DNA of 64,000 nt from Aplysia californica (lineage: Eukaryota; Mollusca; Gastropoda; Aplysiida; Aplysiidae): contig NW_004797279.1 in NCBI RefSeq assembly GCF_000002075.1, positions 1,725,481 to 1,789,480 on the forward strand, read 5' to 3'. The notes beneath the pieces are model-generated. The model saw only the letters and a program-made list of their open reading frames with translations, searched no databases and was not told the DNA's origin. The translations under genes and the position numbers were made by a program. Shown here one piece after another: positions 57,701 to 64,000 of the stretch. Each line of letters begins with the position of its first letter. The first letter of the stretch is position 1.

Positions 57701-60700
57701 AAAGCATTCACTTTTCTCACCTCTTTGCCATACTTGAGAGGCGTGGCAACGGCAGATCCCTCTTGTGGTAGTCTTCTCTTGATCTGATAGATGTTGACCA
57801 AGTAAAAATATAACCATCCAAACACACATCACTATGCCGTTTTCATTGACAGTGATCAACTTTATTGACCCCACAATCAGAAATTTGTTCTAGTTGAGAT
57901 TAACAGTACTTATATAACTAGTAAATGGACCTACTCTCTCTCTCTCCCTCCCTTACCTTTACAGCTCTCTTAATTCTCCATGAACTCATTCACTGACTTG
58001 AGAATGTAGATACGCTTCGCACAACAGCAATTAAACACAAATTCCGTACAGCAAAAATCTTATGTTTATGTGTCCTGATATAGTGGAATCATACTGATCA
58101 ACTTAAAAAAAAAAGTAAATTTGGAGTTTCATGGACACTACAGCTTTGGAAATCACCAAACTGGCCGCCATTTTCTCATCAATATTACATCTGACACCAC
58201 GCGACCCCCCATTTCCTTCAATAAAAAATATCTCAACTTCTATTCACAACAGATGGTTATTTTTTCCATCAAACGCAAGGCAAAAGGACAGGCTTTTAGA
58301 TGATACCAATAACTTCATCAGCCCAAAAACAGCTTAGTGACACATACATTTCAATGTGGAAGAATTAGACTTTGTAAAGTAGTTTACTTTGAACAAGTCA
58401 TTGTAATGGTGATGTTTTAAAACGTAAATAGAAGCAGATGAGGCTGACCACACCAATCCACCTACCAAAAACCCACTCAGTAGATTGAATTTTATGTCTT
58501 CTCCAAAGGAGGTCCTCTTTATATTAGCCAAAATGACGACAAATTCGTCTTCTTTGGCTATTTTCAGAGACCAGTTTAACTGGAACTCATTACAATTTGT
58601 GTTGGAGAGAATTTAAACACTTAACATTTTGGTGCAACAGCAGTAACAAATGCTTCGGGGCTAACCTATGTGGCACACACAGCAAAACATTTAAAACACA
58701 CATTAACAAATATCCACAGAGCACAGAAGGCTCCACAGATAGCCTACCTTTCTGGCACAAGTACGTGTGTCATTGTTGCAGGTCTCCAGATCCTTGAGGA
58801 GGATTGAGAACTCGCTCTGCTCCTGGCCAGGCTGGGGAAACAAGTCACAGGCTTAACAAAGGTACATAGCAAGCAATCTCTCTATAGCAAGAGATTTCTC
58901 TATAGCAAAGAAAGGATCTCTCTACATTAAGGAACTTTTCTACATCAAGCAATCTTTCTACATCAAGGAAACCTTCATCTAATGCAATTATTAAAAGCAG
59001 CCATTTCACGAACATATCAAGGGTGTGGATACAATAAGACCAAGCCTGACCCCCTTACCCATCCCCATATACATTTTTAAAAAAAAGAATTAATATTAGA
59101 CATACAGTTTAACAAAGTAAATCAAAGACAAACTGCTTTCTTTTCTAAACACATTGCCATCTGTCTTTGAGAATGTAGAGAGTCAAGAAGATGGAAACAA
59201 TACATCAGCAACTAAGTATAAAACTCCATAGTGTTACTGTAGAGAATTCAGGCAGGTTATAGACAAGAGAAGAACATTTTAACACTTTGCAGTCACACAG
59301 CCAGCAGTACAAAATACCCCATCTGGACACCCAGACAGGAGAGAGACTGAACAGACTTCTCGGGCTTCTGCGTCAGGTGACCAGAATGGATAATTTTCAT
59401 CAGCGCATTATTGCGCCAAGAGACCGCAAAGTGTTAAAAAGTTGCTGCTTTGATATGGGCAGATAAAGATTGTTAAAACAGCCAATGGAGAAAACTGAAA
59501 AAGTCACCCACTCTCCTTTTATCTTTGGAAACAATAGCATTAGCCACAAAGGAGGATCTAGGAAGTGACATCTCATTCAGACATTTAGAAATACGTAAAG
59601 GAATCTGTCGAAAGCAACTTTACTCACCAACAGCAAAACCTTGAGACGGCTGGTCTCGGTCGATATCGCATCACAGGCAGAGAGAACAACTTTGACATCA
59701 TCCCCCATCATGTAGGTGCAGTCGACCTTCTCATGGGACAGGTGAACTGAGTACAATTGCTGCCAGGGGATGCAAAAAACAAAGATGTCACCAAAACTAA
59801 CCCTCAAAACACAAATCCTCTCATGAAATCAATGAGAGAACATCACATCTTCCATTTCATTACATATTTATCATGTACCATTGTAATGTCTTTTTTGTTT
59901 ATGGACTTACCTTTCATCAAAGATAACATTGATTCTCTGTCTCTTTTACAATGGTTATTCATTTCTAACTTTGAACTTCCATCTTGTCTATAAAAAAAGT
60001 TTGTTTTTCAGTATTTTGTGTACATTTATTATCTCCAACAACAGCTTAATACAGAGATGCAACTTGACTCAGTATTCCGACTTCAGGATCTGAGGAAGAT
60101 TTTGCTGTATGCGTCCATCATCTGTTGGTTCTCAAGTGTGTCCCATTTCTTTGAATATTTATGGCTGCTATTTAATGCAACAAAAGGTAGCCTTGTGTCA
60201 TTCTCATTTTCTGTTTAATGCAAAGATCCTTTTCAAATAACCTTTCTATCTCATTTGAGCACAGTATTTACACTCTAAACATCTTTTTCAATGAATAATG
60301 CACATCCATGAAATATTTAGTTAAATCATAGCTGCCACTCAGGAATTTCAAAAAAGGAGGAAATTCACGCAAAAGTGTACACGCGCTCTCCGAAGGCCGG
60401 AGTAAAAACTGAGATCCAGAGGCAATATATTCTGGAAAATCTAACCTACGGTTTTGGAAGAGAAAAACTGTCATATTTGATAACCATAGGCAACTGAATT
60501 AAAATGTATTTTAAAAAACCCACAAACAAACAAACCCCAAAGGCAGTAAGTTGACTAACAAGCATTTGAGTCAATTTTTGAATGGCCTAAAAATCCAGTG
60601 TTTGTTGCCAGCTGTTGTCTCATAAAAAGATTTCTTTCACTTTAATTTAAACTTGTACATCGATGTACAGCAGTATTGGATCAAGGAGGCAACACCTTTG

Positions 60701-63342
60701 CCGCTGTACTGAGTGATTTCAGTACTCCTGTACAATTGCGGTCCCGTTTGCACTTAGTGCCCCTGTAGTGTGTTTCTTATTTAGAGATCTAATCTAAACT
60801 GAAATAAAATTATAGCCTAGGCTATCTAATCTAGACCTAGATATCTAAATATGAGTAGATCTAGATTATATCTAAAGATAGATTATCTAGATCTAGATTC
60901 ACTTCCACAGCCACAATAGCCGTCATATAAACAAACCGGACCGCAATTGTACAGGAGTGCCGCGATTTCTTTATATCGCACCAAACGCAAAGTGCAGCAA
61001 GCGGCTCGTTCAATTTTCTAATGAACTTTTAAAGTCGCACACCGGCTGCTTCTTTCTCATTCCAGCTCCCTTTATTTTTGCATTCTGCATCAATTTCTCT
61101 CAAATTTCCGCCGTTTTCAATGACAACTCGGCGCGCCAACGTCCCGATCCCCGATCGACACTGTCGCTCCACAATAAAAAAAGTGAAACTAGCGCTAGGC
61201 AAAGAAGAACGGAAGTAGAAAGCTACGGGTGGACATGCGCAAGCCGCGTTTTCGTCTCTCTCCTGGTTCGGTGTTTTCCGCGTGTAAAAAAAAAAAAGCA
61301 TAGCAATTTGCGACCGAGAGCTAGATGAAGCGGAGTTTCCGCTATTTAGCGGGAAAGTAGCAGCTATGTTAAATAAAAAAGACACACCTAGGAACCTTTA
61401 ACATACAAAACACTAATGACTATTCAAACTGACGAAGCCTAATTATGGCGATATCTGGAAACATTAAACATTCTTCGCTTTACATGCAAAACAGAAGAAT
61501 TTGTTTTCTACATGGTCTATATTTCATTGAATACCATCATCTCTTGGAATGCTGTGTCCTATTCAAACTTAAAACAATTATAATTTGAACAAAGAAGCCC
61601 ACATTGAGGAGTTAAGTCTTGGCTACTTTAAAATTCTTGCATGTTCCTGCCAACAGAAGCTAAAATGTATGTCAAATTTCTTAATAATCTTCTGTATAAA
61701 GAAACTAATGCACAACAAAAAGAGGCCAACGAACCTGGAAGAAGTTGATGCTCTTCTCTAGAAGATCAACTGACACTGTCTCATCCAACTGAACAATAAA
61801 AAAAAAACATAGCTCAAAATATTATAGCATAAAATATCATCTAGAGCATGTATAGACATTTAACAAGCACAAACAACAATGGACATATGTACAAAGAGCA
61901 ACCACTTCTATGTCTCAAAACCTACAGTCTCACCTAAACATTAATTCATTAAGAAAAAGAAAACACATTGAAAGTATGGTAGTAGTTTCAAACCCCAGAA
62001 ATTCACAACATACTACAAAAAAAGTCTTTCCATCAGAATGGACATGGTGACTAAGACAAACCAGTATACAGTCATTCACAACAACAAAAAGGAAGCCTAT
62101 ACCCCCACCCAATAAATACAAACTCTCTGTCATACCTGATCTTTTCGCAGGAGATCAATAAAGTAGTCCACAGATTTCTCGTGGGCAGCCATTTCTGGCT
62201 GCAGAGTTCCAACTTTAAGGAATAGGTCACTGCTGCAGTTGTTCAGAGCACTGGGAATGTTAAAAACATACAAGACCTCTAAAAAACCCACTCTTTTCAA
62301 AGTAAAAAAAAAAATATGTAAATGTATTTTTAAAAACAAAGAGTAATGTTTTTACATGAATTTCGAAAAGTTCTTTTGAACAAAAGAAAATTTTTTTACA
62401 TAAAGATTAGAGTTCTTGTTTGTAATATCTGAGGTATCTACTGCTGAAATAATAAAGTTCATATTCCTACTTGTAAAAAAGATAATTTCTTAGGGCTTAC
62501 AAGGACATTACAACCCCCCACCCCCATTCAACCAAGCCCAAGAAGACAATGTCTTTTTGAAAAAACTAACAGTAACCAATCTTTAGAATAAAAGTAACCT
62601 ATACAGACAAAAGTAAAACCTCACTTGAAACAGAAACCCTGGACATCAAAATTCACATATTACTATTCTTTACATCCAAGATGCCTTCTACTCATGTCTC
62701 CTGAGTGATTAAGAAACAATTTCTAATAACTAAGAGAATCCCTGTCTTACCTCTCATACTGTCGCATGCATCCTTGTAGAGCATTCAGCAACAAGATCAA
62801 GTGGTTAGCAAAACTGCATTGTTCTGCCCTGTGGGTCTTCAAGACATGGTCTCTCTCGATCTTCTCAGAGACTTCAAACTGAAATGGCGTGAAAATTATA
62901 TTAAATTCCAGTGGTAAAGGATGACCAAATCCTTGTCTTAGGATAATTCATTTTTTTTTCTTTTTTTGTCATGAATCCCACTAGTACATGTGTGTATGCC
63001 TAAAGAACAGTATTGGAAGACGCATTTGCTCCGACTGAGTTGTAGGGCTATTATGGTCAAAAATCGATTTTTAACACAAACTAATAATTAAAATAAAGAA
63101 TAGCATGTTCACTTTCCTCTGGGCTTGAGTGCAAGCTCTTTAGTAACGGCATCTGTCAAATCGTTTCACTCTCCCTAATTTTTCTCATATTGCTGCTACC
63201 CACAGACTAATGCTGCACCGTCTAACCAGCACTTTCCTGTGCAACGGATGACTCACCTTGTCCTTCAGCTGAGAGGCCAGCAGCTCACACTTGCTGATGA
63301 TGCGGGGAATCATCAACAGGATACCGATAGCATCATGGTCAC
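30343..63342 (-). CDS. DCTN1: Dynactin subunit 1 (p150Glued), C-terminal half; gene continues past the right edge
   Basis: Coding exons in transcript order: 63257-63342, 62751-62878, 62136-62250, 61735-61788, 59628-59759, 58748-58831, 57721-57783, 56664-56760, 54388-54420 (optional), 48563-48662, 47367-47460, 45499-45627, 44160-44302, 39952-40094, 39089-39159, 37770-37841, 37278-37433, 36503-36560, 35384-35475, 34898-34993, 30343-30480. All have GT-AG borders and every junction keeps frame, giving about 690 residues. Matches to human p150 include GDHDAIGILLMIPR, QPEMAAHEKSVDYFIDLL, LLKDLETCNNDTR, TMNKLANAMENGEYD, VKELKKQLKLK, DEMSEQQIRVGL, EFEETYDALQSDIDSLE and a tail ending QLRRIHGKLIM. p150 is the large dynactin arm that supports dynein transport. 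Present here are the late intercoiled domain, coiled coil 2 (roughly exons 45627-39952) and the C-terminal tail. The CAP-Gly and coiled coil 1 exons are outside the window. Confidence 0.96.
30572..30598. repeat. (CA)n microsatellite after a C run
   Basis: A run of Cs (30560-30569) followed by about 13 CA units, just upstream of the last DCTN1 coding exon in transcript terms. Confidence 0.9.
30977..31782 (-). mobile_element. TA-flanked MITE, CAGTCCRTGC family, copy 2
   Basis: An inverted counterpart of 4925-5753: ends CAGTCCATGCCGGCTTTAAG and inverse of CAGTCCGTGCCGGCTTCAAG, with TA at 30975-30976 and 31783-31784. It shares the whole interior with copy 1, including the CACACTCACACGGGCGGA-like block, and differs by scattered substitutions and small gaps. 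In the DCTN1 intron before the last exon. Confidence 0.85.
32062..33068. mobile_element. TTAA-flanked element, AGTAGGTAGCG family, copy A
   Basis: The element starts AGTAGGTAGCGTAAAC after TTAA at 32058-32061 and ends just before TTAA at 33069-33072. TTAA duplication is the hallmark of piggyBac-type transposition. It aligns with copy B (40319-43064) except for two insertions that copy B carries. The 168-residue frame on the minus strand is not conserved in copy B, so no protein is claimed and the element is non-autonomous. Confidence 0.75.
33605..33954 (-). mobile_element. tRNA-derived SINE, near full length
   Basis: Reading the minus strand: head TGGCGTCGGTGGCCTAGTGG, box B GTCGGGGGCTCGAGCC, body TGTCCTTGGGAAAGGCACTT, and tail GCGCTATACAAATGCTATCT ending in ATTATT. 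About 350 bp. It ties together the partial copies at 11575-11775 (head) and 23881-23965 (tail). Confidence 0.85.
34000..34880. other. DCTN1 intron DNA with a CG-rich patch, possibly another element end
   Basis: Short TAGATC runs lie at about 34088-34106. A CG-rich stretch at 34460-34700 contains GACGGCGCACATCGGCGCCT and ends TGGCAAAAGGTTAA. The inverse of that end resembles a TTAAC...TTTTGCC piggyBac-style terminus, but I found no matching left end. No exon recognised. Confidence 0.25.
35861..36060 (+). repeat. Dispersed repeat, TTTTRCGGCRCTC family, copy 4
   Basis: GGTTTTACGGCACTCGCAAC followed by TGCATAAGGTCATATGAGCG gives the family head. The rest has diverged. In a DCTN1 intron. Confidence 0.55.
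36677..36712. repeat. (GT)n followed by an uninterrupted G run
   Basis: Nine GT units run into about 19 consecutive Gs in the DCTN1 intron beside exon 36503-36560. Confidence 0.9.
37012..37080 (-). mobile_element. tRNA-like (SINE head) sequence
   Basis: The minus strand reads TGTGGTTAACCACTTGATAC, then CTAGGTTTGAGCCCAGCTG, with spacing like boxes A and B of a tRNA. It does not fold as a clean tRNA by eye, so a SINE head or decayed tRNA copy is more likely than a working gene. Confidence 0.4.
38680..38706. repeat. 27-base poly(G) run
   Basis: Uninterrupted G homopolymer preceded by GGGGGAT, inside a DCTN1 intron. Its length is likely unstable and hard to sequence. Confidence 0.9.
39504..39670 (+). 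repeat. Dispersed repeat, GAAGATTARARGTGTTACAAG subfamily, copy 1
   Basis: ACGGTCATATAAGTGACGAA followed by AGTAAACACAAACAAGGAGG and CCACACCAGAGCACCCACCA. Parallel to 45686-45870 and 47528-47705. Intron of DCTN1. Confidence 0.65.
41214..41891. mobile_element. piggyBac-like MITE, 678 bp, CACATTACACCC ends
   Basis: Perfect 12-base inverted ends CACATTACACCC are bounded by TTAA at 41210-41213 and 41892-41895. The uninterrupted site is visible in copy A (GACTTTAACAAATTTTATC, about 32907-32925), which confirms the borders. The interior is moderately CG-rich and has no recognisable transposase frame. Confidence 0.85.
41988..43005 (+). mobile_element. TA-flanked DNA transposon, CAGTAGTCTCCGCC family, copy 2
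   Basis: Starts CAGTAGTCTCCGCCTAAACG after TA (41986-41987) and ends with the inverse GCATTTAGGCGGAGACTACTG before TA (43006-43007); the site is unoccupied in copy A. AAACGCACGCTCCG words repeat at both ends. At 1018 bp it lacks the LINE and hAT-like insertions of copy 1 (15285-17521). A run of Cs lies at about 42798-42813. No transposase frame. Confidence 0.88.
44764..45435. mobile_element. Probable MITE with GCTGGGCGG ends
   Basis: GAGCTGGGCGGGAACTGGAT at the left and the inverse of AGTGCTGGGCGGTTCCGG at the right, followed on each side by a CCAGTACCGGTACTGG-like palindromic zone. The 670-bp interior is unique. A target duplication is not clear. Confidence 0.5.
45686..45870 (+). repeat. 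Dispersed repeat, GAAGATTARARGTGTTACAAG subfamily, copy 2
   Basis: AGTTTTAAGGCACTAGCAAC, AATTAGGTCATATAAGTGCC and GGAGCAAACCACACCAGAGC match copies at 39504 and 47528. It begins about 60 bases upstream, in transcript terms, of exon 45499-45627. Confidence 0.65.
46871..46940 (+). mobile_element. tRNA-like SINE head
   Basis: GGCTCAGCAGCTCAATGGGT (box A-like) and AGAGTTCGATCCCCATCAGC (box B-like), with a 70-base tRNA-sized span followed by a T run. No complete cloverleaf is convincing, so it is scored as a SINE or tRNA relic. Confidence 0.5.
47528..47705 (+). repeat. Dispersed repeat, GAAGATTARARGTGTTACAAG subfamily, copy 3
   Basis: CTTGCAACACAATTAGGTCA, GGAAGATTAGAGGTGTAACA and GAAGGAGCAGACCACATCAG align with the copies at 39504 and 45686. 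It starts about 70 bases upstream, in transcript terms, of exon 47367-47460. Confidence 0.65.
48663..51049. other. DCTN1 intron, little recognisable content
   Basis: AT-rich intron DNA with scattered short open frames. A 116-residue + strand frame at 49334-49684 resembles no protein I know. No exon fitting the protein was seen. Confidence 0.4.
51050..51270 (-). mobile_element. tRNA-derived SINE
   Basis: On the minus strand the head reads TGTGATGTAGTAATTAAATG with box B GCGTTCGATTCCCGTCTGGG. The body includes GGCCACCTCTAAAATTGTCT, and the 3' end is GGTGTAAAAACACC followed by a T run that could stop RNA polymerase III. It differs from the family at 33605-33954. Confidence 0.6.
51849..51877. 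repeat. 29-base poly(C) run
   Basis: Homopolymer within a C-rich, CA-rich tract in a DCTN1 intron. Confidence 0.85.
51878..54387. other. DCTN1 intron, mostly unremarkable
   Basis: A purine-rich stretch at about 53640-53800 (AGAAAGGGGAAAGGGA words) gives long but meaningless frames. A CA microsatellite lies at about 54189-54210. No exon was recognised before the microexon at 54388. Confidence 0.4.
54388..54420 (-). CDS. DCTN1: 33-base cassette microexon of DCTN1
   Basis: The stretch has a pyrimidine-containing acceptor ending AAG on the minus strand and a GTAAAA donor. It enters and leaves in phase 1, exactly matching the donor of exon 56664-56760 and the acceptor of exon 48563-48662. It adds 11 residues (GGKLYELEQLL, with flanking bases). 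Skipping it joins VMT directly to DREGLLPQK, and that version aligns with the remembered human sequence without a gap. It is therefore likely to be alternatively spliced or lineage-specific. It lies alone in an interval of about 8 kb. No transcript evidence is available here, so a chance frame-compatible false exon remains possible. Confidence 0.6.
   Translation of the reverse strand: MVNCTSWSNC
54421..56663. other. DCTN1 intron upstream of the microexon
   Basis: AT-rich intron. The only recognised repeat is a segment of the GAAGCACATCGA family at about 55421-55550. Confidence 0.4.
58872..58972. repeat. Degenerate short tandem repeat
   Basis: About four or five imperfect units built on TCTCTATAGCAA / TTCTACATCAAG follow one another beside DCTN1 exon 58748-58831. 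Confidence 0.6.
60724..60958. mobile_element. 235-bp MITE filled with TAGATC words
   Basis: ACTCCTGTACAATTGCGGTC at the left and its inverse at the right make about 27-base ends with one gap. The core at 60780-60898 is mostly TAGATC/TCTAGA low-complexity DNA. In the DCTN1 intron between exons 61735-61788 and 59628-59759. Confidence 0.65.
60959..61734. other. DCTN1 intron with a CG-richer patch
   Basis: About 61080-61280 is richer in CG than its surroundings (GGCGCGCCAACGTCCCGATC). It matches no exon of the protein and no repeat seen in the window. Confidence 0.3.
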
Positions 63343-63640
63343 CTAGGAGATACATGGAAAAGCACCACACGAACAAATTATGGTGAACCCTTTTTATGTC
63401 ATCATCATGACAACATGCATTAATACAAAACAAGCTGACCTTGACTCCAAGCATCTAGGTGAGTGTTACATGAATGATAGTGGAAAATGCTTAACAGGAT
63501 GCAATGCTGTTTGCCCAGCCCTGAAGAAATACGCCATTACCAATAGCCACTTTCATCTTTCTTAAAACTTTAGCCGAGTTGAAGAAAATGGTAATTTAAT
63601 GCAGTGATAGCTGCTACATTTCCTCCCTAATGGTAATAAT

Positions 63641-63766
63641 CTGCTGGGACATTTCAGTGACCCACGTTCAGCACTTTTTAAGGACCCCCGAGCAAGTGTT
63701 GAGTTCCCGCATGCTGTCAGCATCGCTGATCGCTTATGACGTCACAGCGCCAGACGAGAAAGAGAG
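63641..63766 (+). mobile_element. Severely 5'-truncated LINE 3' end with target duplication
   Basis: The 126 bases match 11263-11390, the C-terminal codons and GA-rich 3' tail of the LINE fragment in LYAR intron 1. Direct repeats AATGGTAATAAT lie at 63629-63640 and 63767-63778. This shows that the LINE truly ends in the GAGAGA tail without poly(A). In the DCTN1 intron beyond exon 63257-63342. Confidence 0.85.
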
Positions 63767-63778
63767 AATGGTAATAAT

Positions 63779-64000
63779 GCTTCTGTGCTCTGACAGTGAA
63801 ACCATGATAGACAACAATATCAGAAAATGAACAAGGCTTACCAGGAGCACTCTTTTAGCATCCACTGGTGAATGAATGGAGGGCCCTCAAGTTGGGGGGG
63901 TTCTTCTACATTCACTGTGGGTTACTATAATACCTTTTTTTTTTTCAATGTGTTAATCATCCTGTTTGCTTGCAGTAAACTACTTTTACAACTCAATAAT
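63779..64000. other. DCTN1 intron to the right edge
   Basis: No exon of the next expected block (the MSLLTAFMPDSF region of p150) is visible, so the upstream exons lie outside the window. Runs of G and T only. Confidence 0.5.

Noticed and set aside
61080-61280. Possible internal promoter or CpG island for a shorter dynactin isoform
   Set aside because: Only a modest CG enrichment was seen, with no exon start nearby and no conserved core element. It may simply be an unrecognised repeat.

Overview
The window looks like a stretch of nuclear DNA from a marine invertebrate, most likely a lophotrochozoan and perhaps a gastropod mollusc. This assignment is inference. It rests on small exons in large AT-rich introns, many tRNA-derived SINEs and short terminal-inverted-repeat elements, and long runs of degenerate TAGATC and TAGGCC words. 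No operon, prokaryotic gene, CRISPR array or virus-like element was recognised.

Two host genes lie tail to tail. LYAR, the cell growth-regulating nucleolar protein, is on the + strand. All seven coding exons are present (9685-24822), predicting 377 residues. Dynactin subunit 1 (DCTN1, p150Glued) is on the - strand. Twenty-one coding exons run from 63342 down to the stop at 30343 and join without a phase conflict. The start of DCTN1 lies beyond the right edge. The window holds the end of the intercoiled region, the second coiled coil and the C-terminal tail. One 33-base exon (54388-54420) inserts 11 residues where, from memory, the human protein aligns without a gap, so it is probably an optional cassette.

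By region: 1-9684 is intergenic and rich in short DNA transposons, TAGATC low-complexity DNA, a 170-bp element with telomere-like repeats inside it, and a long TC tract. LYAR introns (9807-24693) hold LINE remnants, SINE pieces, a 0.8-kb palindrome with a tRNA-like head in each arm, a DNA transposon invaded first by a LINE and then by a hAT-like element, a 1.6-kb Tc1 element and a mariner fragment. The interval 24.9-27.4 kb separates the two 3' ends and holds two short elements and dispersed repeats. The DCTN1 3' UTR probably covers about 27.4-30.3 kb. The DCTN1 introns hold a TTAA-flanked element in two copies. One copy is solo (32.1-33.1 kb) and the other carries two later insertions (40.3-43.1 kb), so the solo copy serves as the empty site.

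The two host genes have unrelated jobs, ribosome biogenesis and microtubule motor transport, and nothing here suggests a shared pathway. I found no convincing new biological system. The most informative items are the frame-preserving microexon, the two nested insertion histories, the intronic palindrome, and the small element that carries telomere-like repeats.
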